Assembly: GCF_046557915.1 (NCBI RefSeq)
Contig: NZ_JBHEBG010000001.1
Location: forward strand, 1,240,001 to 1,304,000
Origin: JBHEBG01 sp046557915
GTDB taxonomy: Bacteria; Bacteroidota; Bacteroidia; Flavobacteriales; Flavobacteriaceae
Direction: 5' to 3'
Length of the DNA stretch: 64,000 nucleotides
Part shown: positions 15,538-25,886 of the stretch, in pieces
Layout of the letters: each line of letters starts with the position of its first letter
Position numbering within the stretch: the stretch's first letter is position 1
The notes under the pieces: model-generated
Told to the model about the DNA's origin: nothing
Database searches by the model: none
What the model saw: only the letters and a program-made list of their open reading frames with translations
Translations under genes and position numbers: made by a program

Positions 15538-16875
15538 ATGAAAAAGGTTTTGATTACATCGGTCATACTAATGTTGGGGATGGCCACATATGCACAAACA
15601 GGGGTAGGAACAGTTACTCCAGATCCGGATGCCGCTTTGGAGGTGGCAGCGGCCGATAAAGGCTTATTATTGCCTCGCGTAGCGCTTACAGCTACGGTTA
15701 ATACTGCCCCTTTGAGTGCCCATGTTGCGGGCATGGCGGTATACAATACCGCCACAGTGGCAGATGTTACACCAGGCTACTATTATAATGATGGTGGCCA
15801 ATGGGTACGTCTTGCCAGCGGTACTGCTGAGACCGTAACCACCTTTACGGCGCAGGCAGACCCAAATAATTACCAATATACAAGTGAAAATGGCACACAG
15901 ACCACTATTAGCCCAGATTTGAGGCAAATAGGGGATAGTCATATCACCAAAGATGCAGGCCCCGGAAGTAACGGTACATCGGCCGGTGCGGGGACGCGTA
16001 ACTATTTAATAGGCGAAAACGTTGGGTCATCATTAACCTCGGGAGCCGCCAATGTCTTTATGGGAGCACAAGCGGGCCAAGATGTTACTTCAGGAAACTC
16101 AAATGTGTTCTTAGGGGCCCAATCCGGATTTCAAGCTACCATTGGCGATCAAAATACTTATGTAGGTACTTCCGCCGGATCGTTAAATACATCAGGAGAG
16201 GAAAATACATTTTTGGGTTACGGAGCGGGTCAAGTGATCACAGGTTCTGATAATAATGTTTTGGTAGGACATTCCGCAGGTTTACGTGCAGGAAATAGAA
16301 ATGTATTTCTTGGCGCTGGTACGGGGACATTTGCCACGGGTTCGGGTAATATAATAATAGGTGAAAAAGCCAATTTCTCGTCTACAACGGTCAACAATAG
16401 CCTTAATATTGGGAATCTTATCTATGGAAACGGACTGGATGGCCCGGAGTTGGGTCTCCCAGCAGTAATAAGTACAGGAAACATAGGTATAGGTATAGAA
16501 ACTCCCACCGAAAAATTACACGTAGACGGTAATATATTGGCCACTGGGACCATTACCCCAGACTACGTTTTTGAGTCTTTCTACAATGGGGTATCCAATA
16601 GTAACCCCAATTACAAAATGCTATCACTAAAGGAAATAGAGGCCTTTACCAAGGTCCATAAGCATTTACCCGGTATCCCTTCGGCTTCGGAAGTGGCCAA
16701 AAAAGGCGGTATTGTACTAAACAGGGCCTCGGAGCTTCAGCTAGAAAAAATTGAAGAACTCTATCTCCATACCATAGCACAGCAAAAACAAATTTCGGAA
16801 AAAGATAAAATGATCAAGGAGTTACAGGGTCGCCTAGCACGGTTAGAATCCGTAGTGGAAACATTGATCCGATAA
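15538..16875 (+). CDS. Tail-fibre-like surface protein with YadA-like head repeats (copy 2)
   Basis: About 445 aa. The signal peptide MKKVLITSVILMLGMATYAQ supports ATG 15538 over the upstream ATG at 15517. The N-terminal module (VGTVTPDPDAALEVAAADKG, LLLPRVAL, YYYNDGGQWVRL) is followed by YadA-head-like repeats at about residues 165-285: NVFMGAQAGQ, NVFLGAQSGF, NTYVGTSAGS, NTFLGYGAGQ, NVLVGHSAGL, NVFLGAGTGT. The spacing and N-x-x-x-G pattern resemble left-handed beta-rolls of trimeric adhesins. The C-terminal module (IGIETPTEKLHVDGN, PDYVFESFYNG, HKHLPGIPSA) ends in a coiled coil. The likely role is surface adhesion (inference). Confidence 0.82.
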   Translation: MKKVLITSVILMLGMATYAQTGVGTVTPDPDAALEVAAADKGLLLPRVALTATVNTAPLSAHVAGMAVYNTATVADVTPGYYYNDGGQWVRLASGTAETVTTFTAQADPNNYQYTSENGTQTTISPDLRQIGDSHITKDAGPGSNGTSAGAGTRNYLIGENVGSSLTSGAANVFMGAQAGQDVTSGNSNVFLGAQSGFQATIGDQNTYVGTSAGSLNTSGEENTFLGYGAGQVITGSDNNVLVGHSAGLRAGNRNVFLGAGTGTFATGSGNIIIGEKANFSSTTVNNSLNIGNLIYGNGLDGPELGLPAVISTGNIGIGIETPTEKLHVDGNILATGTITPDYVFESFYNGVSNSNPNYKMLSLKEIEAFTKVHKHLPGIPSASEVAKKGGIVLNRASELQLEKIEELYLHTIAQQKQISEKDKMIKELQGRLARLESVVETLIR

Positions 16876-16909
16876 CAAACTCTTATAAATAAGAATAGAG
16901 TACAAGAAA

Positions 16910-18274
16910 ATGAAAAAACTGATTTACAATACATTGTTTTTATTGGGATATGGACTTGCGCATGCCCAAACAGGGATAGGTACAACAACACCAAACCCCG
17001 ACGCGGCCTTGGAAATAGAAGCGGTAGACAAAGGCTTGCTATTACCACGTGTGGCACTTATAAACACTACCAATGCAGCGCCATTATCGGCACATGTGGC
17101 GGGGATGTGCGTTTACAATACAACAAATTCCGTGGTTTTAGATCCCGGATACTACTTTAATGATGGTACCCAATGGGTAAGCTTAGTTTCTAAAGGAGAC
17201 CTTCAAAGCTTACCAACAGAAACCAATACCACACTAAGTTTTAACGATACAACTGGAGAGTTAATATACACCAACGAAGTTGGAAACAATGCACCAATGT
17301 CTATCGCAGCTGCAGAACCCTGGTTTGGCACAGACGATAATACAGGAGCAACCAGCAACACAGAAAATATCTATACGCTTGGTAAAGTAGGAATAGGAGA
17401 TACAAACCCCATTGCAAAGTTATCGCTAGGCAGTGACGCAAACACAGACAAGATTCATCTTTTTAGAAGCGCCAACGGACAAAGTGCATATGGGCTAGGA
17501 ATAGGTAGTTACCAGTTACAAATCTATACACCTAATACTGCGAGCGATCGCATAGCATTTGGACTTAGACAAGCTGACGGATCCTTTTTGGAAAGGATGA
17601 GGTTAAGAAGTAATGGCAGGTTGGGAATAGGCGATACCAATCCTATTGCAAGATTATCGTTAGGCGCTTCAGTAAGTACAGATAAACTCCATGTTTTCCC
17701 ACGGTATGGATTCGGGATTAGTAGTTACCAACTGGAAATGTATACGGACGATGGACCTTCTGATCATATCTCCTTTGGTTATAGAGCATCTAACGGAACC
17801 TTTGTAGAAAAAATGCGTTTAAACACAGTTACTGGCGGCAGTTTAGGGATAGGCACCACAACTCCCACCGAAAAATTACACGTAAGCGGCAACATAAAAG
17901 CAACAGGAAATCTACAATCGGGTACCGCCACTTACCCCGACTATGTGTTTGAAAACTATTTGGAAGGAGAAAGCACCCTTAACAAGGACTACACTTTTAA
18001 ATCCTTGGATCAGGTAGAGCGGTTTATCAAAACCAATAAACATCTGCCCGGGGTTACCTGCATAAGCGAACTCGAAAAAACCGAGAGCGGTTACAATATC
18101 AATATGACGGCACTGTCCGTACAGACCTTGGAAAAGGTAGAGGAACTCTATCTGCATACCATAGCACAGCAAAAACAAATTTCGGCAAAAGATAAAATGA
18201 TCCAGGAATTACAGGGGCGACTCTCACGGTTAGAGTCTGTTGTGGAAACGTTGGTCTATAACGAAAACAAATAA
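16910..18274 (+). CDS. Tail-fibre-like surface protein (copy 3)
   Basis: 454 aa. Signal peptide MKKLIYNTLFLLGYGLAHAQ, N-terminal module (TGIGTTTPNPDAALEIEAVD), then AAEPWFGTDDNTGATSNTEN. Two related cargo modules follow (GIGDTNPIAKLSLGSD near 165 and GIGDTNPIARLSLGAS near 245, each with a SYQL strand and an SDRI/SDHI-x-FG motif). The tail has GIGTTTPTEKLHVSGNIKAT, YPDYVFENYLEGESTLNKDY, FIKTNKHLPGV, then a coiled coil. The 34-bp gap before it and the gap before copy 4 are similar (AAGAATAG...TACAA), so the tandem duplication included the leader. It lacks a T9SS sorting domain. Confidence 0.82.
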   Translation: MKKLIYNTLFLLGYGLAHAQTGIGTTTPNPDAALEIEAVDKGLLLPRVALINTTNAAPLSAHVAGMCVYNTTNSVVLDPGYYFNDGTQWVSLVSKGDLQSLPTETNTTLSFNDTTGELIYTNEVGNNAPMSIAAAEPWFGTDDNTGATSNTENIYTLGKVGIGDTNPIAKLSLGSDANTDKIHLFRSANGQSAYGLGIGSYQLQIYTPNTASDRIAFGLRQADGSFLERMRLRSNGRLGIGDTNPIARLSLGASVSTDKLHVFPRYGFGISSYQLEMYTDDGPSDHISFGYRASNGTFVEKMRLNTVTGGSLGIGTTTPTEKLHVSGNIKATGNLQSGTATYPDYVFENYLEGESTLNKDYTFKSLDQVERFIKTNKHLPGVTCISELEKTESGYNINMTALSVQTLEKVEELYLHTIAQQKQISAKDKMIQELQGRLSRLESVVETLVYNENK

Positions 18275-18304
18275 ATAAGAATAACAAGAATAGCGTACAA
18301 AAGA

Positions 18305-19681
18305 ATGAAAAAACTGGTTTACAATACATTGTTTTTATTGGGATATGGACTTACACATGCCCAAATAGGGATAGGCACTACAACCCCAAATCCGGATGCG
18401 GCCTTGGAAATAGCGGCAGTGGACAAAGGCTTGCTATTGCCGCGTGTGGCACTCACAGGTACTAATAACGCTTCGCCCCTGTCCGCCCATGTAGAAGGGA
18501 TGGTTGTCTACAACACCACAAATTCCTCGAATCTAGATCCCGGATACTATTTTAATGATGGTAGCAAATGGGTAAAGTTGGCCATAGATTCCGGAAATAG
18601 GGTAATCAGCAACCTTATAGATAACGGCAATGGTACGGTAACCTATACCGATGGGACCGGAACGCAAAATGTGGTGACCATCACAGCCCTTTCAGAAAAT
18701 GTTTTCATCCAAGACGGAACCGTGGATATCAACGGGGACGGCATGCCCAATAACAATGTAACGCTACAGAATTTCATAGATAGCATCGGCACAGTGGTAA
18801 AGGCCCAAGAGACCAATACCACACTAACGTTCAACGATGCAACGGGAGAGTTGATATACACCAATGAAAAAGGGGATAATGCACCGGTGTCTATCGCAGC
18901 TGCGGAACCTTGGTTTGGTACAGATGATAATTTAGGGGCAACCAGTAACACAGAAAACATCTATACACTTGGTAACGTGGCCATAGGGGAAACAAAGCCC
19001 CTTGCTACGGCAACCTTATCATTAGGGTCTGGCACATCTTGGAGCAATTTGGATAAGATTCACCTTTGGAATAATGGCGTGAATGCATTTGGATTGGGTA
19101 CGTCCCATGGTCAAATGAACATATACACGGGCGATTGGGCGCACGACCGTATCGCATTTGGATATAGGGATCCGTCGGGTAATTTTCATGAAAGCATGCG
19201 TTTAAAAACGGTTACGGGACAGTTAGGTATAGGAGTAGGTGACCCCAAAGAAAAACTGGAAGTAGCAGGCAACATCAAAGCATCGGGCAACTTACAGTCA
19301 GGTACCAAGGTCTATCCGGATTATGTGTTTGAAAACTATTTGGAAGGAGAAAGCACCCTTAACAAGGACTACACCTTTAAATCCTTGGATCAGGTAGAAC
19401 GGTTTATCAAAACTAACAAACATCTGCCCGGCGTAACCGGTATAAGCCAACTCCAAAAAACAGAGAACGGCTATAACATTAACATGACGGCACTATCCGT
19501 ACAGACCTTGGAAAAAGTAGAGGAACTCTATCTGCATACCATTGAACAACAAAAATTACACCAACAAAAAGATACGCTGATCAAGGAATTGCAAGACCGC
19601 CTTTCCCAATTAGAATTAGCCATGGCTTCCTTAAAACTTAATCACCAAAATAATGGAAAAGATGAAAAAACTAATCTTTAG
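18305..19681 (+). CDS. Tail-fibre-like surface protein (copy 4)
   Basis: 458 aa, the closest relative of copy 3: nearly the same signal peptide (MKKLVYNTLFLLGYGLTHAQ), N-terminal module and tail (YPDYVFENYLEGESTLNKDY). Between them lies a longer insert with VISNLIDNGNGTVTYTDGTG and VFIQDGTVDINGDGMPNNN, which recurs in copies 5 and 6, then a single cargo module (NLDKIHLWNNGVNAFGLGTS). The C-terminus ends NHQNNGKDEKTNL, past the coiled coil. Its 3' end overlaps the next gene by 20 bases from that gene's preferred start. Confidence 0.82.
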   Translation: MKKLVYNTLFLLGYGLTHAQIGIGTTTPNPDAALEIAAVDKGLLLPRVALTGTNNASPLSAHVEGMVVYNTTNSSNLDPGYYFNDGSKWVKLAIDSGNRVISNLIDNGNGTVTYTDGTGTQNVVTITALSENVFIQDGTVDINGDGMPNNNVTLQNFIDSIGTVVKAQETNTTLTFNDATGELIYTNEKGDNAPVSIAAAEPWFGTDDNLGATSNTENIYTLGNVAIGETKPLATATLSLGSGTSWSNLDKIHLWNNGVNAFGLGTSHGQMNIYTGDWAHDRIAFGYRDPSGNFHESMRLKTVTGQLGIGVGDPKEKLEVAGNIKASGNLQSGTKVYPDYVFENYLEGESTLNKDYTFKSLDQVERFIKTNKHLPGVTGISQLQKTENGYNINMTALSVQTLEKVEELYLHTIEQQKLHQQKDTLIKELQDRLSQLELAMASLKLNHQNNGKDEKTNL

Positions 19682-20419
19682 CATAGCATTTTTATTTACG
19701 GCGTGCCTATTGCACGCACAAGTAGGGATCGGCACCATAATGCCCGATGGATCTACCCAGTTGGATGTGGTTTCCACGGACCGGGGAATACTTATCCCTA
19801 GAGTGGAACTTCAAAGTGCAACGGACGCCACTACCATAAACAATGGCAACAAGCTTAGCCTTTTGGTGTTCAATACCAATACCATGGCCACGGACCTGGC
19901 AGCAGGTTATTGCTATTGGGACGGTGCCAAATGGCAACGCCTTACCAATGCCGACGACCTTGCCGCATTGGAGACCCTCACTTCTCTGGTAGACAATGGC
20001 GATGGTACGCTTACCTATACCGATGAGGCCGGTACGGCCAATGTGGTACCGGTATCCGCCCTTGCGGGCAATGTAGCGGTAACCGATGGCACGGTAGATA
20101 TAGATAATGACGGTACACCGGACAATGGCGTAAACCTACAGGATGTCATTGACAACCTCAACAATATAGTACAGGGCAATGAGAGCCTTACCACCTTGGG
20201 GATGAACGCGGACGGTATTAATCTGGACTACCGGGACGAGGAGGGCAATACCTCACAGATAGACCTATCCACGGTTATAGCCGCTTCTGCGGATATCACC
20301 ACCGATGCTTGGGTAGACGGCGCGGGCCTTGTAGAACTGGGCACATTAAGCGATGGTGTAACGGCAAGGCCGGTAGGCACCGAGTTTGTAGCCTTGGACA
20401 ATGGTAATGTAGGGATTGG
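19662..20419 (+). repeat. 758-bp direct repeat, copy A (5' end of the giant fibre gene)
   Basis: From the ATG to GGTAATGTAGGGATTGG this stretch matches 25887-26644 without insertions or deletions and with only scattered substitutions (for example in the signal peptide, LLHA versus LVHA). Identity stops abruptly where the variable segments begin. It indicates recent duplication or gene conversion. Confidence 0.92.
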
Positions 20420-23400
20420 GACTACTACACCTATTGAACCATTGACTATTTCTGATAATGATGCAGCAGTTAATAATACATTAATAAGACTGTCTAACAA
20501 TTTAACTTCAATTAATACAGGAGTTTCTATTAAGGCTCAAACTAATGCAGTAGATACAGATGGAGGGTTGCTTAGCTTTATAAATAGTGGACATCAAGGA
20601 TATGCCGAGTTATCTTATACCTCCCAAGGAACCGCTGGAGATGAGTTATTTTTTAAGCTTCAAGCTACAGGAGTTAGGTTTGGGGGATTATTATTACCTA
20701 AATATGTAGGTGCCAACTTCGATGAAACCAATCCCAACTACGTATTATCCACAAACGGTGCCACGGGAGACATCACCAAAACGAGTATTGCAGATTTGGC
20801 GGCAGCATCACAAACCAACACCACCTTGGCGTTGGACAACCCAACCGGTGTGCTCACCTATACCAATGAGGATAACGATAACCCAACTGTAAACCTAGCA
20901 GCCATAGAACCTTGGTTTGGCACAGATAACAATGCTGGGGCAACTGAGAATACAGAGGATATTTATACACTAGGTAATGTAGGGATTGGTACGGAAACTC
21001 CTGCTGTGCCTCTAGACATAGGTGTACAAGGTGATGATTTTCCTGTAGTTCGTTTGACACGAACTGGTGGAATTACAAGAACTGATGGATCGTGGCAATT
21101 TAATATTGGATCTGATGGTAGATTTGTACTGGATGATGTTACTAACGGAAGAAGTGTCTTTGGTTTTGATCAAGGAGTCGCAACGAATACATTATACGTT
21201 AATTCCAATAGTAATGTTGCAATAGGAATACTTTCTGGAAACGCAACTGAAAAACTAGATGTAAACGGTAAAGTCCGTGTACGTAATTTAACAGAGACAG
21301 ATTTACCAACAGATGTTATTGTTACCGCAGATGCTACAACCGGTGTACTTAAAGAAGGCGGTACAGTAGCCGATTTGGTAAACAATGCAGAAACCAACAC
21401 CACCTTGGCGTTGGACAACCCAACAGGGGTATTAACCTACACCAATGAAGACAACGACAACCCAACGGTAGACCTTACCGCCATAGAACCATGGTTTGGT
21501 ACCGATAACAATGCCGGGGCAACTTTAAACACCGAGGATATTTATACCACAGGGTTTGTAGGGATTGGAGATCCTACTCCAGATTCACAATTAAGTGTAA
21601 GTGATGGTGGCACTCAAGGTGTAACAATAGGTCATTTACCAAGAGTGGAGGCACTTGCTTTTAATAGAGATGTTCTAACAGGTCAAATTTTTGATACTTC
21701 CAGACCATCATTTCAAATTTCGAATAATGCAAATCTTGGTCCCAATAAACTTGTATATGAAGTTTATAATAATACTACTAATGTAAGAACATTAGGTTTG
21801 GTAATTGATCAAGATAGTAATATTGGAATAAATCAAGTAAATCCATCTGCTCGTTTAGACGTATCAGGAGGCGATGTACAGTTTGAAAGCTACCCAAATA
21901 CCCGTGACGATAGCGGCGCAACAGCCGTAAACAATGTACTGTATACCGATGCTACGGGTAACATCCTTTCGGCACCATTAACAGCAGTAAGCGCACCACA
22001 AACCAACACCACCTTGGCGTTGGACAACCCAACAGGGGTACTCACCTATACCAATGAGGATAACGATAACCCAACTGTAAACCTAGCAGCTATAGAACCT
22101 TGGTTTGGTACAGATGATAATGCAGGAGCTACAGATAATACGGAAGATATTTATACACTAGGTAATGTGGGTATTGGTAGGACTGCAACACCTACTATTG
22201 ACTTAGCAATAGAAGACCTTTCTGGAGGTTCAGCTGTTGTTGATGTAGTATCTAACTTAGTTTCTGGTTTTACTTCTGAGGCATATAGAAATAGTCCTAA
22301 TACGCATATTTTATTTAGAGGTTTTGCGGCAAGAGGAACCAAAGCAGCTCCGTTAGCATTAAATGCAGGGGATGATATGTTATATCTTGATGTAGAAGGG
22401 CATAACGGAACAACCTTTAGTGGTTTATCTACTGGTAGAATTGGATTTGAAGCTGCAGAAAACTTCACACCAACTGCTAATGGATTAGACATTTTCTTTA
22501 TTACCACAGGTTTAGGTACAACAGCTGCGACTGAAAAAATGCGTATCGCCGCCGATGGTCAACTCACCTTTAATACCTATACAGGTACCAATTGGGACGA
22601 AGCCAATCCTAACTATGTACTCTCAACAAATGGTACAACTGGTGAGGTTACCAAAACCAGTATTGCAGATTTAGCGGCAGCGTCTCAAACCAACACCACC
22701 CTGGCGTTGGACAACCCAACCGGTGTGCTCACCTATACCAATGAGGATAACGATAACCCAACTGTAAACCTAGCAGCTATAGAACCTTGGTTTGGTACAG
22801 ATGATAATGCAGGAGCTACAGACAACACCGAGGATATTTATACACTAGGTAATGTAGGGATTGGAACAAGTACTATTTTTAATCAAACTAGATTTCAATC
22901 TGATGCACCTAACACTGGTTTTGCTGCGCTTTTTAGAACAGACAATGTTGGTAGAGGTTTTGCCTTAACAGATCAATTTACATCTGAAGCACTTCAATTT
23001 AATCAACTTCCAGGGTATTCATCAATACAGGCTTTAAATGACTTAGTTAGTGCTACTACTGGTAATAGTTTAGTACTTCAATCGGCAGGAGGCAATGTCG
23101 GTATCGGCACCACCACCCCTAACGAAAAATTGGAAGTAAACGGTAAAGTTCGTGTAAGCGACCTTACAGGCGCAGACTTAGCAACCGATGTTATAGTAAC
23201 CGCAGATGCCACCACAGGCGAGCTTAAAGAGGCAGGCACCATAGCAACACTTATAGCCGCTTCGGCAGATGCCACTACCGATGCATGGGTAGATGCGGCA
23301 GGACGTGTAGAACTAGGCACCCAAAGCGATGGTACAACAGCAAGACCTAATGGTACGCAGTTTGTAGCCTTGGATAATGGCGATGTCGGTATCGGCATCA

Positions 23401-25553
23401 CAGCACCAACAGCTAAAACGCATATATCTGGAATTGCTACTCCAACAACAACTAAATTAAGAGTTGATGGATACTTTACAGGTAGTAATGTAGAAAAAAC
23501 AGTAGTATTTGCCCAAGATTTGGATAATGGCGGGGAAGAAGATCAACTATTAAGATTAGAGAACAGTACATCGGCAGGAGGTACTCCAACAGGTTATTTA
23601 ATGAAAGCCTTTGGAGATAACCAAAGTGTGGGTACTGCTTCAGATCTGGATGAGATTTTTGCTATAAGAACAAGCGGCGAAGTACGTGTTAACACAGACC
23701 AATTGGTAGTGCAACCAGCAGGTAATGTCGGCATCGGCACCACGACCCCCAACGAAAAATTAGATGTAAACGGTAAAGTCCGTGTACGTAATTTAACAGA
23801 GACAGATTTACCAACAGATGTTATTGTTACCGCAGATGCTACAACCGGTGTACTTAAAGAGGCAGGCACTATTGCTAGTGTTGCAGCAGCCGCTGCCGAT
23901 GGCGATGCCTGGGGTGTAACTGGCGAAGACCTAACAAGTGCTATTACAAGAACAGGCGATGTAACCCTAAATGGTGGTGATTTAACATTAAGCAAAGGCA
24001 ATAATGTATTCCTTAATATGATACGCCCGGGCGCTGGAAACGACTTTAGGTTTAATTCAGAAGGCGGTTTTTTCTATTTAGAGGTAGGAACAGATGATAC
24101 AAATTTCCCAACAAGAATTCTTAGAACTTTTGGATCGGGGCAATTACAATTTTCGCAATACACCGGCACCAACTTCGATGAAACCAACCCCAACTACGTA
24201 TTATCCACAAACGGTACCACGGGAGACATCACCAAAACCAGTATCGCAGATATAGCAGCTGCCTCCGCAGACGGCGACGCCTGGGCTGTAACGGGAGAAG
24301 ACCAAACGAGTAATATAGGCAGAACAGGTAATGTAGGTATTGGTGGAGCCGCAACCACTGCTGCCAAACTAGATGTTAGTAACTCGGGCACCGAAGATAT
24401 ATTAAACTTACGTGATAATGGTACCGAGGTAATGACGGTGCTTGATGGTGGTGATGTGGGCATAGGTACCATAGCACCTACAGCTAAGACGCATATTGTT
24501 GATAATGTGCCGTCGTCTACCGCATTATTGGTGGAGGGCTATACGGGGAATAGTAATGCCTCAGTACTGGTAGACCTTAAGCAGAATATACAGGCTGGTG
24601 GAGAGAATGATATGGTATTACGTTTGGAAGACACCAATCCAGCTGGCATAGTTCCTACAGGCTACCTAATGAAAGCCTTTGGCGATAACCAAAATGTGGG
24701 TACTGCTACAGATTTGGATGAGATTTTTGCTATCAGAACAAGTGGCGAGGTACGTGTTAATACAGACCATTTGGTGGTACAACCAGCAGGTAATGTAGGC
24801 ATAGGTACTGCTGCACCAACAGCAAAAACACATATATCAGGAAGTACAACGCCATTAACTACTAAATTAAGAGTCGATGGATACTTTTCAGGCAGTACCA
24901 TAGAAAAAACAGTGGTATTTGCCCAAGATTTGGATAATGGCGGGGAAGAAGACCAACTATTAAGATTAGAGAACAGTACGTCGGCAGGAGGCACCCCAAC
25001 AGGCTATTTAATGAAAGCCTTTGGCGATAACCATAGTGTGGGTACTGCTACAGATTTGGATGAGATTTTTGCTATCAGAACAAGTGGCGAGGTACGTGTT
25101 AATACAGACCATTTGGTGGTACAACCAGCAGGTAATGTCGGTATCGGTACTACTGCACCAACAGAAAGGCTAGACGTATCAGGCAACATCAGAGCCACAG
25201 GTAACTTACAAAGTGGCACCACTACCTACCCAGATTATGTGTTTGAAGAATACTTAAAGGGCGAAAATACCCTTAACAAAACCTACACCTTTAAAACCTT
25301 GCCGGAAGTAGAGGCCTTTATAAAGGTAAATAAGCACTTACCGGGGGTAACAGGTATAGAGCAGTTAGAAAAAACAGAGAACGGCTATACCGTAAATATG
25401 ACGGCTTTATCCATGCAAACCTTGGAAAAAGTAGAAGAACTCTACCTACACACCATTGCACAAGAAAAAAAGCTGGAAGCATTACAACAAGAAAACAATA
25501 CCCTTAAAGCACGCTTGGCAAAAATAGAAGCGGCCTTGGGGTTAGATAAGTAA
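19662..25553 (+). CDS. Giant modular tail-fibre-like surface protein (copy 5)
   Basis: About 1963 aa. The signal peptide MKKLIFSIAFLFTACLLHAQ supports ATG 19662 over 19653. The N-terminal 250 residues are almost identical to copy 6. The body alternates constant modules (TNTTLALDNPTGVLTYTNED, AAIEPWFGTD, GNVGIGTTTPNEKLEVNGKV, DVIVTADATTGELKEAGT) with variable segments of 50-120 aa that are AT-richer and different each time. The tail is the usual YPDYVFEEYLKGENTLNKTY, VNKHLPGVTG, EKVEELYLHTIAQ and coiled coil, ending IEAALGLDK. The plan suggests a long trimeric fibre with exchangeable heads (inference). Overlap with copy 4 suggests co-translation. Confidence 0.83.
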   Translation: MKKLIFSIAFLFTACLLHAQVGIGTIMPDGSTQLDVVSTDRGILIPRVELQSATDATTINNGNKLSLLVFNTNTMATDLAAGYCYWDGAKWQRLTNADDLAALETLTSLVDNGDGTLTYTDEAGTANVVPVSALAGNVAVTDGTVDIDNDGTPDNGVNLQDVIDNLNNIVQGNESLTTLGMNADGINLDYRDEEGNTSQIDLSTVIAASADITTDAWVDGAGLVELGTLSDGVTARPVGTEFVALDNGNVGIGTTTPIEPLTISDNDAAVNNTLIRLSNNLTSINTGVSIKAQTNAVDTDGGLLSFINSGHQGYAELSYTSQGTAGDELFFKLQATGVRFGGLLLPKYVGANFDETNPNYVLSTNGATGDITKTSIADLAAASQTNTTLALDNPTGVLTYTNEDNDNPTVNLAAIEPWFGTDNNAGATENTEDIYTLGNVGIGTETPAVPLDIGVQGDDFPVVRLTRTGGITRTDGSWQFNIGSDGRFVLDDVTNGRSVFGFDQGVATNTLYVNSNSNVAIGILSGNATEKLDVNGKVRVRNLTETDLPTDVIVTADATTGVLKEGGTVADLVNNAETNTTLALDNPTGVLTYTNEDNDNPTVDLTAIEPWFGTDNNAGATLNTEDIYTTGFVGIGDPTPDSQLSVSDGGTQGVTIGHLPRVEALAFNRDVLTGQIFDTSRPSFQISNNANLGPNKLVYEVYNNTTNVRTLGLVIDQDSNIGINQVNPSARLDVSGGDVQFESYPNTRDDSGATAVNNVLYTDATGNILSAPLTAVSAPQTNTTLALDNPTGVLTYTNEDNDNPTVNLAAIEPWFGTDDNAGATDNTEDIYTLGNVGIGRTATPTIDLAIEDLSGGSAVVDVVSNLVSGFTSEAYRNSPNTHILFRGFAARGTKAAPLALNAGDDMLYLDVEGHNGTTFSGLSTGRIGFEAAENFTPTANGLDIFFITTGLGTTAATEKMRIAADGQLTFNTYTGTNWDEANPNYVLSTNGTTGEVTKTSIADLAAASQTNTTLALDNPTGVLTYTNEDNDNPTVNLAAIEPWFGTDDNAGATDNTEDIYTLGNVGIGTSTIFNQTRFQSDAPNTGFAALFRTDNVGRGFALTDQFTSEALQFNQLPGYSSIQALNDLVSATTGNSLVLQSAGGNVGIGTTTPNEKLEVNGKVRVSDLTGADLATDVIVTADATTGELKEAGTIATLIAASADATTDAWVDAAGRVELGTQSDGTTARPNGTQFVALDNGDVGIGITAPTAKTHISGIATPTTTKLRVDGYFTGSNVEKTVVFAQDLDNGGEEDQLLRLENSTSAGGTPTGYLMKAFGDNQSVGTASDLDEIFAIRTSGEVRVNTDQLVVQPAGNVGIGTTTPNEKLDVNGKVRVRNLTETDLPTDVIVTADATTGVLKEAGTIASVAAAAADGDAWGVTGEDLTSAITRTGDVTLNGGDLTLSKGNNVFLNMIRPGAGNDFRFNSEGGFFYLEVGTDDTNFPTRILRTFGSGQLQFSQYTGTNFDETNPNYVLSTNGTTGDITKTSIADIAAASADGDAWAVTGEDQTSNIGRTGNVGIGGAATTAAKLDVSNSGTEDILNLRDNGTEVMTVLDGGDVGIGTIAPTAKTHIVDNVPSSTALLVEGYTGNSNASVLVDLKQNIQAGGENDMVLRLEDTNPAGIVPTGYLMKAFGDNQNVGTATDLDEIFAIRTSGEVRVNTDHLVVQPAGNVGIGTAAPTAKTHISGSTTPLTTKLRVDGYFSGSTIEKTVVFAQDLDNGGEEDQLLRLENSTSAGGTPTGYLMKAFGDNHSVGTATDLDEIFAIRTSGEVRVNTDHLVVQPAGNVGIGTTAPTERLDVSGNIRATGNLQSGTTTYPDYVFEEYLKGENTLNKTYTFKTLPEVEAFIKVNKHLPGVTGIEQLEKTENGYTVNMTALSMQTLEKVEELYLHTIAQEKKLEALQQENNTLKARLAKIEAALGLDK
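24480..24796 (+). repeat. 317-bp module repeat, copy A
   Basis: Encodes TAKTHIVDNVPSSTALLVEG through VVQPAGN and is almost identical to 28842-29158 in the next fibre gene, with no length difference. Related but diverged versions (TAKTHISG...) lie at about 23410-23720 and 24820-25140. It is evidence of module exchange between the two large genes. Confidence 0.88.
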
Positions 25554-25871
25554 TAAGTAAGCAGAAAGTATGAAGTGGAAAGAGAAAAGTATAAAGAGGA
25601 AAGTGAGTAGTAAGAGAGTATTGACTTTAAACTTTTTTCACTTTCAACTAGAGAATAAAAAAGATAAAAATGGTACGGTCACAGCAAATAAACTGGCAAC
25701 AACGAGTCACAAGGAAAGAGCCAAACATGGTACCGGCAGGTAGTTTTAAGGAAAAACATATCGCTCAGGTACGGAGCTTTAATGCTGAAACTGAGTGCAA
25801 CGAAAGGGAGTTGGTAGCGAAAGGGAAAGAAAAGTAGCAAAAACGCAAGTGTAAGGACTTTAAGCCAAGAA
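25554..25871. other. Intergenic stretch with GA-rich repeats between the two largest fibre genes
   Basis: Begins with purine-rich units (AAGTATGAAGTGGAAAG-like) also found at 31174-31330, then ACTTTAAACTTTTT. A 55-codon frame at 25670-25837 (starts MVRSQQINWQQRVTRK, contains EPNMVPAGSF) is basic and polar and matches no family I recognise; it is not called as a gene. Confidence 0.5.
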
Positions 25872-25886
25872 ATGAAACCAAAAATG

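Noticed and set aside
25670..25837. 55-codon frame between the two largest fibre genes, with an MVPAGSF string
   Set aside because: The string recalls sulfatase-modifying-factor-type proteins, but the rest shows no domain and it lies in a repeat-rich spacer; too little support to call a gene.
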